A DNA stretch of 64,000 nucleotides, from NCBI RefSeq assembly GCF_910592395.1, contig NC_088314.1, positions 17,147,998-17,211,997 on the forward strand. Reading direction: 5' to 3'. Under the pieces are notes generated by a model. It searched no databases. It was not told the origin of the DNA and saw only the letters and a list, made by a program, of their open reading frames with translations. The translations under genes were made by a program, and so were the position numbers. Of this stretch, positions 29,218 through 40,550 are shown piece after piece. Each line of letters opens with the position of its first letter. The stretch's first letter is position 1. The stretch comes from Lineus longissimus. Its lineage: Eukaryota; Nemertea; Pilidiophora; Heteronemertea; Lineidae.

Positions 29218-30466
29218 GGAGTGAAGCAATCTGAGAATTCTGAATGTTAACCTGGGCGTCAGAAACCACGAATATGTGCATTTTGTATGGTCCCTTTCCA
29301 GATTTCTTTGTAACAGATAATTGAATACCATCTTTTGTGTTCTGACGCTTCTTTCCTGATCCGTGTAAGCGGTTGTCTTCTGTGGTTCTCAAATCCAACC
29401 ATAAACCATATTGATTAGAATCACCATAGTATTTCTCCATTGTCATGTAACAGTCATAAGTTTTCTTCAAATCTTCAGACATAAAATGTTTCTTGATCTC
29501 CTCCCATTGATCCATCATTCTCATTCCTTCTGGGAACACCTGATTGGCAACACCCTCTATTGTGATCTGCACTTTACTTATGTTAGGGTTTTCAAACTTC
29601 TCTGAATCTCTAGCTCCATCTACATAGTCAGACACAAATAGTAACAATAATCCTTTAATAGACATTCTTGGAAAGTTGATGTTCTCATTAATTAGTGTTT
29701 CATTAGCAGTAACATTGGCTGTCTTAAAATGGTCTACCCAATCATAAAATATTGAGAATCCAGAATTGTACTTGTTACTCAATTGACTAGCAATCATCTT
29801 GTTGGTTACGGTGTCATATTCAAAACAAATATTCTCTAGTTTGTAGCCCATACTTGCTGTGGTTGCGGTAACTATGATCTCTTCCTTTGGTGCTAATGTG
29901 ATTTCAATGATAACATCTTCTTGAATTGGAAACTTGTAAAATGGAGCATGATGATGGAATAGTTCAAAATCTAACGGTATTTTGTACTTCTTGTCAAACA
30001 CTTTCTTTAATGTCTTTTCATTAGCTGTTTCTCCAGTGACATCAGCTTCAGCGACTCCTGATCTTAATTCTCTAAGATTTTTTGACTGAATACCCTGAAA
30101 AACTCTATCTTTTCTTTCCTCCTCTGTCAACCACAAGTCCTTGAATGTAGAATAATGACTGTATTCGTCAAGGTCAAATATCTGCTCTGTTCCCCACTTA
30201 ACCACTATCTTTGAGATTAGGTTTCTACCAAGATTATTTACAACACTATTTTTAGAATCACCAGAAATGGTTACATGAGCAGACAGATAAAGAGATTTAG
30301 GTACAAAGAATGTATTCTCCCGCAATGCCGGTATTCTAACATACAGTGTTTCTTTGGGGTTAGCAGATGAGGGGTTATGAGTAATGATATGATGCTGCCT
30401 CTCAGCTTTCAAACCAAGTGGAATCTTATGTGCCCTTTCGGTATTTAATAAATATCCTGTTGCCAT
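29210..30466 (-). CDS. Polinton major capsid protein, double jelly-roll, 418 residues
   Basis: ATG at 30466 preceded by AATAAATAGAAA. The N-terminus GYLLNTERAHKIPLGLKAER and the ENTFFVPKSLYLSAHVTI, VVNNLGRNLISKIVVKWG and FSIFYDWVDHFKT blocks match Polinton hexon-type capsid proteins. The second half (GYKLENICFEYDTV, then VNIQNSQIASLQH at the end) fits the second jelly roll. Trimers of this protein would form the icosahedral shell. Length is at the short end for the family. The frame is intact, in contrast to the penton-like gene. Confidence 0.88.
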   Translation of the reverse strand: MATGYLLNTERAHKIPLGLKAERQHHIITHNPSSANPKETLYVRIPALRENTFFVPKSLYLSAHVTISGDSKNSVVNNLGRNLISKIVVKWGTEQIFDLDEYSHYSTFKDLWLTEEERKDRVFQGIQSKNLRELRSGVAEADVTGETANEKTLKKVFDKKYKIPLDFELFHHHAPFYKFPIQEDVIIEITLAPKEEIIVTATTASMGYKLENICFEYDTVTNKMIASQLSNKYNSGFSIFYDWVDHFKTANVTANETLINENINFPRMSIKGLLLLFVSDYVDGARDSEKFENPNISKVQITIEGVANQVFPEGMRMMDQWEEIKKHFMSEDLKKTYDCYMTMEKYYGDSNQYGLWLDLRTTEDNRLHGSGKKRQNTKDGIQLSVTKKSGKGPYKMHIFVVSDAQVNIQNSQIASLQH

Positions 30467-30799
30467 TTTCTATTTATTTACTAGTAAAATTATGTTACAT
30501 TTTCCAGGCAAAATTAAGGCCTCTAAAAACCACTTGGTTCCACAGTAAATAGAAATACTACAGGTGGCGCCACATGGTGTCAAACTGGTACATCATTCCC
30601 CTTACTACACAGATAAACCACCGCATCTAATCCCTTTAAAATATTTCATCAGAATAACATTTGCCTTTAAACCATAGTGATATTCAGTTGTACAATGGCC
30701 ATATCAGATCTTGCAGTCATTAATTATTTGTGCTTGCAAATTACAATGGCCATATCAGATGTTGCAGTCATTAATTATTTTTGCTTGCCAAAGACATGA

Positions 30800-30935
30800 A
30801 AAGGCCTATTGTGTCTTAATGGGTTTATCCGACAGAATTTTCGAAAATATTTTCGGCGCTGAAAAATATTTTTGCGACGCTAAAATAATTTCTCGAAATT
30901 CTGTCGGATAAACGCATTAACGAACAATAGACCTT
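30800..30935. mobile_element. Miniature inverted-repeat element, about 135 bp
   Basis: The ends are imperfect inverted repeats of about 40 bp. The left has GGCCTATTGTGTCTTAATGG then TTTATCCGACAGAATTTT; the right shows the complement. The centre is AT-rich with TTCGGCGCTG. Confidence 0.75.
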
Positions 30936-31384
30936 TGTAATACTTTGGGACGTGAGTATTGTTTGGTCAGCATATGTTACCATGTACATGCAGACTCTGT
31001 CAACAATATTTTCAATAGATTCAAGCAACAATGATTAATCACTGTTGTGTATTGTTTAATACATGTAATGGTTTTGGGATACGACCATTGTTTTGGTCAG
31101 CATATGTTACCATATGTATTGCAGCATATGACTCTGTCCACAATTTTCGATTCAAGCATCAATGCATCAATGTATCAGCTGTCTTGTAGGCCTACAGCAT
31201 TTATTGGAATACGCTGGGACTGTCAAGATGTGCGAACTTCAAGGGTTCATTTCTCTGCTATTTTTTAACGGATATTTGCAAATGAGGTATCCTTGGAAAG
31301 CTATTGACGTGTACTTTCTGTTGGAATACAGTAAGTCATGATTAAATTAACCCATTGAGCTCTAGTATTCCCTCACCATTTCAT

Positions 31385-31517
31385 TGAAGAATAGTAGTAT
31401 TGTGGTGGATGGTTCTTTGGGGTTGTAGGCTAATTTGGGGCAAAAGACCTGTAAGGTCTTTGGTCAAAAGGGCCTAAAACCTAACCTAGTTCCTATCACC
31501 ACAATACTACTATTCTT
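31385..31517. mobile_element. Miniature inverted-repeat element, about 130 bp
   Basis: GAATAGTAGTATTGTGGTG at 31389 is matched in inverted form at 31497-31515. The interior has a small hairpin, AAAGACC-TGTAA-GGTCTTT. Confidence 0.75.
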
Positions 31518-32142
31518 TTGTGGTATCGGGAGCCAAATGCTCTCAAGGGGTGTGTGTGTGGCAAAATGAGTTTTGGAAATTTTTCGACCAAAATCATTGT
31601 CCAAAGCACATTTTTATTGACTTCTGATGTCTGTACTGGGGGGGCATTTCCCGCCTGCCCCTTCCATTTGGTACACCCATTAGAAAGCACAGACATGTAT
31701 TTAGAATTGTGTCAGGAATGGGCATATGTCACGACCGAAAAGCCAACTTACTGATAATTCCAATGCATTTCCTATTTGGCTAGGTTGGACAAATTTAGCA
31801 GGTGCACCCAGTGAATTGATAGGTCAGGCCTGCTAGTTCACAAAGTATCCTTAGCGGTATAAAATAATGTGCCCACTCTGTCGATATCAAGAGATGGGAT
31901 AAATTACTGGGAACCATCAGATGCGTATCGGCACACAGAATGTCACAGCCAACTACATGTGAAAGGGGGGAGGGGCGGGGTTTTGGTTTTTTTAAGAACA
32001 CTTAGTGGCACAGTGCCGTGGGCTTTGGGATTTATGCAGGTATGCTAAGACTCTGCGCCTCTATCTCCTCCAATCTCCAACGATATAGTTCCAAAACTGA
32101 AAGAGAATAGTTGACGACCGAGTGCCCATAACGTCATGTCGC

Positions 32143-32150
32143 TATAAAAG
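32143..32150 (+). promoter_or_regulatory. TATA box, probable promoter of the receptor gene at 32616
   Basis: TATAAAAG in a GC-richer context. About 30 bp downstream a first exon may begin, ending at a consensus donor (GAGAAA then GTGAGG, 32218). That exon does not join in frame with the next, so it would be non-coding. Confidence 0.45.
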
Positions 32151-32615
32151 GATGGGCCTACTTTTGTACTTCATGAGTTGTTTGATGGACTATGAACGCT
32201 TTATCTGGTCCGAGAAAGTGAGGTTTCCATGTACGTAAATACCTTCATTGTTAAAAAGTATTGAATTTGTGTTGGCCTAGTTTATCACTAGCCCACAAAA
32301 ACTTATCAATCAATAAATCTATTGATTTGTTCAATACCAAAGTTCCTCAATACTTGTTATACTAAAAGACACTCTGAAGTGATGTGTTTTTGGCAAGTCA
32401 TATACTTGTTCAGCTCATGCGACTCCACATTAATATTGGTGACTTCTTCGATCGTCCTTGCTCGTTTGAAGGCTTTTTTTGTAGAGGTGGGGGCATATTC
32501 AGTAATGTTATGAATGAGTGTGCACGTCAGGCACCCAAAGGGCGGATAAATTCAAAATTATTTTCCCTTTCAGCAGTCTTTATAACAATCTGTCCAAGTC
32601 TGATCAGCTGAAAAG

Positions 32616-35600
32616 ATGTCCAGAGCAAATATCTGTGATAATGAGGAATACACGAGTGCCGCTGGAATTTTAGAAAAATGCAGTGTTGCATGTATCAATC
32701 TCATAAGCGGCGGTGACAAAGACAGCCCTCGCAATTCAAACTGCAAGAAATTTTGTGGAGGTGAGTGTACATTACAGACGACATACAGATGGAAGGGGGG
32801 GGGGGGTCAGAGTCAATCCTACACGGATGCCAAAATATAAGCAAGGGTAAAAAGTCTGAAATTTTTGGGGTGTCTAGAAAACTAAGACCTAAGACCCACT
32901 ATGAAACTAAGACCTAAGACCCTGGATACTATGAAACTAAGACCCTGTACAACTCATGGATTTCCAGCAAATTAATCTTATGGATGGATTCTCCATCATT
33001 TTTAAACTAGTAGTGGCAGTGTTTAGGTATGGCTAAGGGGCAATACTACCCCCTCCCAGCCCCCCCCCCCCCAACCCAACCACCACCATCTCAACTTTGG
33101 TTAATTATTTGACCAAGCATCAGTGGAAGGGTTCATCTCAACCTTGGTGCATCTATACAGATCTAAGAAGAAGGAATTATAGGTACCTCCTAAATGTCAT
33201 CATTTTCCTAGTGGGTCTTAGTTTCATAGTATCCAGGGTCTTAGTTTCATGGTGGGTCTTAGATCTTAGTTTTCTAGACATTCGAAATTTTTGTTGTAAA
33301 ATTCTTGTCCTTTGATCACCAATTTTTTTTGGTCCAATTTTAAAAATTCAAAGATCCACAGTGAGTTCAGACAGAGATCTTTCCATTCCAGTTGTTAAAT
33401 TAAGCATTTAGAAGAGTTAAAAATATCAAATCCGCCTGAAACCGGAAATATGACATCCCTGATCCTAACATTCATTAGTTCAGATTAATGTGCACAATGG
33501 GATTGTTTATTCATTCGAAGTCCTAACGACTACAACATTTTGTGATAAAACAGTACTGTCATTTGTAAACAAGTCATGAAAATTGGATTGTGCATGCTCT
33601 TCTCAGCTACTAGTCAGACACGTATGGCAACTGCGTCATGAAGCGGTGTGAGTTGGAGAAAACCTGCATTCCATATCATGTTTGACCATCTTGCCTTGGT
33701 GTAAGTTGCCCAAGGTTGGACAGCTATTGCAAGGTGTGAAGGGACCCAAGTCCAGCCTGGCTGAGGTCAGTGCAATATGGCGTCTATATTGTAGTAGGCA
33801 AAGTGTGATTTTTTCACCAATTTTCTTCCCCAGGTTGCTACGCATACTACTCCACCAAGGCGGACACTGAAACAACTGCTCCACCTGCTTTTACATCCCC
33901 ATCTACAGCAGTAACCAACCCAACTACAGCAGTCGACACAACTACTGCACTATTTCCTCCATGTGATAAAACCACACTTACAGTGATGATATCAGTTCTG
34001 ATTCCTATAATTATTATAATGGCCATTGCTTTCATTGTCATCTTCGGTCTGATAGTAGCTAGCCGGAAATACAATGAGCGCGTTCAGAACTTTTGGAAGA
34101 CGTTGTTAGGTAAGTCGAGTGCCCCCTAGGCCAGTAATGAGTAATTCTGAAGCACAACGATTCTCAGAGGGCTGCTGGGGGAAAAGATTCGGGGACAAGA
34201 CGTGATCACTATTATACTGGCCGTAGACGAGGTGTAATACTTTGTTATTTAACTCCTCCGTCAGTTTAGAGGGTATGACAACGACACTTTTCCTGTGGTT
34301 AAGATTGATATCGATTATGTGCTTGAGGGGTTTAATTTTTTAACTTGGAGTGATAATGGAGGAACATTTTTGTTAGTTTTGCATTTTGAGAGAATTCCCT
34401 TGAGATAGGGCTACATTTCATAAGTCAGAAGTGAGGAAAGTTTTGTTTACTGAAAATAACAAGAAAAGTAAGGAAAAGATTGTGCAATACTGTATATGAT
34501 ATGACTAAGTATTAGTCTCCCATCTGTTGAAGTACTACAGGGCATAGAACACACAATATATCGAGGGAATAGATATCACAGTATTACATGCCATGGCATA
34601 AAGGAATTAGTAAGTAGCATAAGTGGTGGTTGCTGTGAGCATCGGCACCTCTGAAGATCGCGTAGGGATATCTTCCTCTTGTTGTTTTCCGTCACATGGT
34701 CTACCTGATGTCAAGCCCGTTTGGCGAAATCCAGTTGAACTTGTGTACATCCTTGCGATGGGAGACGGTGTCGCCGACACAGGCCACCAATAACATAGGC
34801 AAAAGTGTCCATTCATGTATCTATAAAGGGGATGAATTTTTGCAGGCCATCAAAGAATTTATATAAGAACTGGTGAACTATTCTTATTTTGCATCCATCC
34901 TTCAGATATACAACTTAAAAAGATATATACATTGTATGCATTTTTTTCTGAATAACCTGATACATGTATATCATATTCATATAGCTAGTATAAAGTTGAT
35001 AAACAATGCTTAATATTGCTTGCAGCGGATTTTAATATTTTGAATGTCATCAAGGACGGGATGGGACGAAAGTTTCAGTCGATTCTCTTCAAGAATTTAT
35101 ACAAAATTTTGGAATGGTCACAGCGATTTTGGTCCAAAATCTGTCCTTAATATAGGGGGTATCATGCTTACAGAGGTGATCACCGAGTGCAGTTCCGCTG
35201 AACTCCTCAGCTGTCTTTTCAGATACTGAAGAGGTGGCAAAATTACCCCCAGCAGTCGAAATTAGCTAGTTTTACAGTACCACCAAAGTGCGCACAAATT
35301 CTTCAATAACCTGTATTATATCATAAATAGCTTGCCGGATGGATCTGTTTGACTGACTTTTCACGAACAAAATATCAAACCTATACAACCAAACTGAACA
35401 TCAATGTATATTTAGGTTTCTGACTTTTATTCCAGGTATTAAACAACCACACCCTCAAATGGTTATACACAAATACCTTTAAAAGAAAAAAAAGATGATG
35501 GAGAAGAAGCCACTCCTCTTATCGATCGCGGTCAAGAACGAGAACAGGACCGTGATGTGCCTGAAGAGCAGGGCGCACAACAGAGTCAGAGTGAAGCCTC

Positions 35601-35754
35601 GGAGAGAGGAGTGCCCGATTCCGGTAAGGTGACTAAAATCAAGGCTCCAAATGGAGGCGCTGGTGTCAGTGGGGAGGACACAGACTGCACAGATAGTTAT
35701 ATCACTCAAATACATACAAAGTGTACAACCTGGGTCAAAACTTATAAAAAATAG
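32616..35754 (+). CDS. Single-pass receptor with one Cys-rich (TNF-receptor-like) domain, three coding exons, 229 residues
   Basis: Exons 32616-32760, 33834-34109 and 35486-35754 keep frame (phase 1 at both joins). Residues 7-50 hold six cysteines (7, 22, 26, 43, 47, 50), as in a single TNF-receptor cysteine-rich domain of the BCMA/Fn14 kind. A Thr/Pro-rich stalk follows (about 58-88), then a membrane span (about 95-120, ISVLIPIIIIMAIAFIVIF) with RKYNER after it and a polar cytosolic tail rich in Gln/Glu. There is no signal peptide ahead of the first cysteine, which fits type III receptors such as BCMA. The start could change if an upstream exon contributes, since a stop (32601-32603) precedes the ATG unless splicing enters at 32608. 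Cysteine spacing is not diagnostic, so the family is tentative; the gene structure is better supported. Confidence 0.6.
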
Positions 35755-37620
35755 GCCAAAGTCAGCCTCGTTCTGGATTGACCTAGTTTGTGTACTATCT
35801 AGTGCATTCCAGTTTCAATGCACTATGATCTCAGATAGTGCTTTGATAGCTGGGGTCATTATTTGAAATGACTCTGACACAGCCCAAATCTATAAACATA
35901 CTTAATATTGTTAGATACATACCACACTACAATCCTAATGCAACATGTATTCCATTTAAGCACTTTTGAGAGCATAAAATGCATTTCATTGTGAGTACTG
36001 TCCAACACACACCCCACCCCCAACTTCTAATTGGGATAGAAAAAGTTTCTATGTCTAAAACAAGAGACCATTGATGGGAGACCTTTGATTGACATCTTGG
36101 CTGTGGAATTCAACCACTTTTCTCAATGAATATGCACACCCCTTGATGTATGAGGCTTATGAATGGCTGGAGTCCACCCAGCACAGCCCCCTCCCCCTCA
36201 ACTAAACTGTCAATAACATTCTTGGTGGTCAACTTGTGTATAGTATCATGATACAGCCTGGTACAGGGACCTTTCTGCTTGATTAATTACACACATTTGG
36301 GTTAATTTGTTTATACACTTGTCTGCTATAATCTCTCAAACTCAGCAGGCTGCTTGTTTGCAAGGCGGCATATTCCTTTGATCTTGTAATAGGGATAGAT
36401 TTTGTTTCTGATACTTCAAGTGCAGAAGGTCAATTCCATGGTGTTGACCATGTCTTACTGTAGTGAATGAGTACAATTTACACCCTTTCTGGTCATCAAC
36501 GAAGTGGCTATCACATTTTTGATGTTGCTTGTCCAGCTCATTATCAGCCGCTCATTAGCATATTGACCACAGTAACCATGATGAAACACGTGGTGGTGAA
36601 GATCAAGTGCTTCCTGCCTTGTCAATTTTGTTACATCTTTCCTGGTTCCAGTTCTTCTGAACAGGTTAAACGTATTTTGTTGTTCCTTTGGTGGATTATA
36701 TTCTTACTTCTTTTGGATTATCAATGTTTCACCTTTGTAGGCCTATATTCATTCAGTGACCCTTACTTTGATTTATATTTTTCGACCAAAAAAGGAATAT
36801 GGAATGAAATAATTGTTTGGATATTTGGATATTCTTGATTCAATGGATTAGGGATGTTGAGAGGGTGATTTTATTTATTGTACTGCAATAGTGAATTCAA
36901 TGCACATTTCAGATGGACAAACTCCACTTTCCATGCATGGCACTATTATTGTTTACATTCCTAATATAGGTAAACTAGGACATATTATGCATGAATCTAT
37001 GTCAGTGGGCGGCCAAGTTTATGCTAACCAGGTATACTAAACCGAGGCTATAATCTGCCAGCAACTGGGTCACTTTGGATATCAGTTACACTTTGGCTAC
37101 CCAGAGCACTCACTGACATGAAATAGTGGTCCCATTGAATGACTTGTGATGTTGAAACATATCTTTCACAGAATGTCGAAATGACGTTAGAAGTCATGCT
37201 TGTCAGCTGGAACAAAGAAGATTAAAAGGTACAATTTCTAAGGAAGAAGAGAGAGGCATAACATGCTTTGGTAGGAGATATCTTGTAGGTTTATCAATTT
37301 TGCACACCTGAAAATGTTCGAAATTTGACTCCAGTTATGAAATATAAGCGCATGATTTTTTTGTAAATCAAATTGGGCTCATACCTCCGAGACTTCATAC
37401 AATTATCAATATAAAGTATGTAAATAATGGCTCTGGCAAAATCGGCAGGATGCCAATTCTGCCCCCCTCCATCGTCAGCATGGAGATCTGATTAGTCGGG
37501 ATAAATCAGCCAAATCAGGTCAGAAATGAAATCCCTCTACTAAATGGCCATATGCGTCCAAGTACATTTGCCCTTCAGTACGGGTTAAGAAGAGAAGAGG
37601 CTTTTTTCATGATATAAAAC
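35755..37620. other. Intergenic, no gene recognised
   Basis: Only short frames without recognisable domains. An exon-like stretch (37172-37230, between CAG and GGTACA) reads as charged residues but has no partner exons in view. Confidence 0.4.
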
Positions 37621-37629
37621 TTTCGTCCA

Positions 37630-39300
37630 CACCTCAGAGCTAATATGAGTCACGGATATTGCCCGATGGGGTTTGTTCGAACTAAAGTAGTTCCAATTCC
37701 AAAAAACAGTAGAAAGTCTTTGAATACGTCCGATAATTATAGAGGTATTTCGCTAAGTAGCGTTATTGGCAAAATAATGGATAATATATTCCTAAAAAAG
37801 TACGAGAATGAGCTAAGTACATCTGATGCCCAGTTTGGGTTCAAGGCAGGTCTCTCCACAGCTACGTGTAGCACGGCTATAAATGAAGTAATTAATTATT
37901 ATAACGGTTGCAACACCGCAGTGTATTGCGTAATGCTTGATGCAAGCAAAGCATTTGATTGTGTTCATTTTGTGAAGCTATTTCGAATTTTGATCAAAAA
38001 AGGGCTATGTCCATTAGCGGCTAGGCTATTAGCCAACATCTACACACAACAACGTGTACAGGTTCAGTGGGGGAAGCATATGTCTGGTGAATTTACTGTA
38101 TCCAATGGAGTTAAGCAGGGTGGGGTGCTCTCCCCCGTTCTTTTTGGAATTTATCTGGATGAGCTTATTACGAGTATAAAAACTGACGGTTTCGGCTGCC
38201 ATGTTGGCAACATTTTTTGCGGTGTATTTGCATATGCCGATGATGTTATTCTCTTAGCACCATCGTTCTATGGGTTAAATAAGATGCTAAACACGGCTCG
38301 TCAATTTTCTATTGAATTCAGAATATCCTTCAACGCATCTAAGAGTAGATATTTAGTCTTCGGGTCACATGACCCGCCAGGGGAGATTGTATTTGAGGGT
38401 ACAAGGGTTCAAATTTCTAATGAAGAAATTCATTTGGGCATTCTTCTTGGTCCTGATGTTCGTCGGAGGAGGGTTCAGGTTTTAGTTAATGATCTGTACA
38501 AACGGACCAACATGCTTATGGCTCAGTTTAGGTACGCCAACTTTGAAATCAGATATAAGTTATTCAAAAGTTTTTGTATGCCGCTGTATGGTTACCAGTT
38601 GCTAGATTGTTCAAAACCATACATGGAAGAATTGTATATTGCATGGCGTAAATGTATTCGTCAGATTTTGTGTTTGCCATATCGCACTCATAATGACCTG
38701 TTACCAGCCATTATAAAGGACTGTAGCGTTCAAACTCAATTGGAGAAAAGGTTCGTAAAATTCATCAAAGGACTGCGGAAATCAGGAAATACACTTGTAA
38801 AGGTTACAGTTGGATTATTATTTGCCGGGAGCGTCTCATCAGTGGGGAAAAGTCTAACTATGGTGTTACAAAAGTACAACTGGAATAGGGATCAGCTGCC
38901 TGATGAATGTATAATGCTAAGGGACATCAATAGGGAATTTTGGGGATTGGGGCATAATAGGGTTGCCATCCAAGTTAGGGAATTGCTTGAAATGCGGGAG
39001 GCAGGGAATGATATTCTCACAAAAGAGGAAATAGACGTGATAATTAACTTTTTGTGTACAGGTTGATTTGATGGAGTATTGTTTTTGGTGTTAGTTTTAT
39101 TGTGATAGTTCAAGATACTAATGTAACTTATTCAGGATCATCTCCAAGAATGAGAGGTTTTCGGGTTCGACTCTCAGTCTTACCTTTTACTTTGTTTGCC
39201 TTATCGTAAACTTGTATTTGCACCCAACTCTGTATTGTCTTATTGCACCTTAATTTTGTTATCTGTACAACGGAAAGTAGTACGAATAAACATATATATA
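37630..39300 (+). mobile_element. 5'-truncated LINE with reverse transcriptase
   Basis: The RT frame at 37645 is followed by about 230 bp of 3' sequence with AATAAA (39285-39290) and a short TATA-type tail. Confidence 0.8.
37645..39066 (+). CDS. LINE reverse transcriptase, N-terminally truncated, 473 residues
   Basis: Motifs in order: TKVVPIPKNSRK and DNYRGISLSSVIGK (fingers), YCVMLDASKAFDCVHF (first Asp), NGVKQGGVLSPVLFGIY, GVFAYADDVILLAPS (YADD) and NASKSRYLVFG. The style (KQGGVLSP, FAYADDVILLAP) fits the CR1/L2-like branch and differs from the LINE at 1802, so these are two families. No endonuclease part remains. The frame is intact. Confidence 0.9.
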   Translation: MSHGYCPMGFVRTKVVPIPKNSRKSLNTSDNYRGISLSSVIGKIMDNIFLKKYENELSTSDAQFGFKAGLSTATCSTAINEVINYYNGCNTAVYCVMLDASKAFDCVHFVKLFRILIKKGLCPLAARLLANIYTQQRVQVQWGKHMSGEFTVSNGVKQGGVLSPVLFGIYLDELITSIKTDGFGCHVGNIFCGVFAYADDVILLAPSFYGLNKMLNTARQFSIEFRISFNASKSRYLVFGSHDPPGEIVFEGTRVQISNEEIHLGILLGPDVRRRRVQVLVNDLYKRTNMLMAQFRYANFEIRYKLFKSFCMPLYGYQLLDCSKPYMEELYIAWRKCIRQILCLPYRTHNDLLPAIIKDCSVQTQLEKRFVKFIKGLRKSGNTLVKVTVGLLFAGSVSSVGKSLTMVLQKYNWNRDQLPDECIMLRDINREFWGLGHNRVAIQVRELLEMREAGNDILTKEEIDVIINFLCTG

Positions 39301-39424
39301 ATATTTGTGAGGGTTCGATTTCGAATCAGTAAATTTATTCATGATTTACAGTACAGTACAGCTTATTGAGAATATGCTAATATTTATGTAAAAATGCTTT
39401 TTTACAACTTATTGCGATTAATGT

Positions 39425-39428
<4 letters not shown>

Positions 39429-39458
<30 letters not shown>

Positions 39459-39688
39459 TATATAGCGCAATTCCGTGACACTATAGTTCTCGCTTAAAGC
39501 GCTTTGGGATATCATATTATTACCCTGGTCTCCACAGAAATCAATCATCAGGGGTTCCAAGGAGCAACCGCAAGGCGCTCACTTTAACTCGACCAGTAGG
39601 GGAACTAAGCAGTGACTCGGCCGGGAGTCGAACCCACGAACTCCTGATCATGAGGCCGACTCTCTTCCACTGCGCTACCGCTGCCCCT
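39429..39688 (-). mobile_element. tRNA-derived SINE
   Basis: On minus it begins GGGGCAGCGGTAGCGCAGTG, a tRNA-like head with A box (TAGCGCAGTGG) and B box (GGTTCGACTCC) for RNA polymerase III. A body follows ending GCGCTATATAAAAG, then an ATT microsatellite tail at 39429-39452. The body and tail are typical of invertebrate SINEs. Confidence 0.88.
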
Positions 39689-39865
39689 GTATGTATTATT
39701 TGTTAGCTAACCAACATGACCAATGTGATAACGAACAGTGAAATGGTCAGAGTTGATGCAAGCGTTTTTTTTAAGTTGTGTGGGTTCAAATCAATAAATT
39801 GATGATGAGAATATGCTCAAATTTGTGAAACGTTTTTTGTTTGGAAGAGGATATGTACACAGCCA

Positions 39866-40550
39866 GTTGACACAGCATGATGTGTATGCAACAGAACAAT
39901 CATTGTTGCATACACAGCATGCTGTGTACGCAAGCAAGCATCGCTTGCGTACACAGGACAGTAGTTTTATGTTCGCAGCGTTTTATATTAATATTCATTA
40001 GGCTCATTATAAAGCCCCGCCTCCGATTTTATGCTACCTGCTGTGAATCCTTGCAACATTTCTCTTGAACAGGCATACACAACATGCTGTGTATACAATG
40101 TACAGGTGCGCGCATTGTCTAGAGTACACAACAGACTTCGCTGGCTGGAGAAAACTGTTTCGGTCATGACACACATGCCATCCAAAAACCGGGACTTCGG
40201 CTTACGTGTTTTCCACCATGCTTGCAGTGATACTTGACATACGCGTACTTCAAGTGCTGTGGAATTTTCCCATCATTTTTAAAGACTCTTTCTTGTTTGT
40301 CGATGGTTCTAGAGTGCCGTATTACAAAGGCAATGTTGTGTTGCTCCTGATACCGAAAGAGAGCTATTTGGAAGGCGGGAAAGGATGAGAATTTGGCCCC
40401 ACCTTGAAGGGAATCGGGGAGTTCTTCCACCTCCACCGCCACCGCCACCGCTATTTTTCTCCAGCTGACGCCATTGATGACGCGATTATGTTAATTCGCC
40501 TCTGCTGTGCATGCAACCAACTTGTTCCTGCGTACACAGTAGTCTGCTGT
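39866..40550. repeat. Cluster of short palindromes around ACACAGCATGCTGTGT
   Basis: ACACAGCATGCTGTGT (39912-39927) is followed by ACGCAAGCAAGCATCGCTTG, itself a hairpin, and then GCGTACACAG. Related units: CATACACAACATGCTGTGTA near 40075 and GTACACAGTAGTCTGCTGTG near 40534. No coding support across the region. Confidence 0.6.

Larger units (their letters stand above)
16592..30466. mobile_element. Polinton/Maverick, decayed, minimal extent
   Basis: Defined by the set of protein-primed DNA polymerase B, retroviral-type integrase with chromodomain, FtsK/HerA-type packaging ATPase, double-jelly-roll capsid protein and penton-like protein. These are the hallmarks of Polintons, which are self-synthesising transposons related to adenoviruses and virophages. 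No adenovirus-type cysteine protease was recognised. Terminal inverted repeats and a target duplication could not be located, so coordinates span first to last gene only. The gene block is AT-rich compared with IMP4 and TRIM regions. Damage: TGA at 22117-22119 and 22666-22668 (polymerase), TAG at 19091-19093 and 28411-28413, frameshifts near 17520-17545 and 27715-27725. Confidence 0.93.
30467..32142. other. Right flank of the Polinton and repeat-rich spacer
   Basis: No gene recognised. It holds a tandem pair of about 48 bp (30693-30788, CAATGGCCATATCAGAT), a diverged duplication around GGTCAGCATATGTTACCAT (30963 and 31096), and two miniature inverted-repeat elements listed separately. The Polinton terminal repeat should fall in the left part but was not found. 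Confidence 0.5.

Noticed and set aside
30820-31031. Short frames repeating a motif like LSDRI
   Set aside because: They arise from the two arms of the 30800-30935 miniature element and are not proteins.
36467-36838. 123-residue hydrophobic frame
   Set aside because: No ATG context, splice partners or domain; composition matches AT-rich non-coding sequence.
40164-40448. 94-residue frame on minus near the palindrome cluster
   Set aside because: Covers simple CCACCG repeats and palindromes, with no domain.
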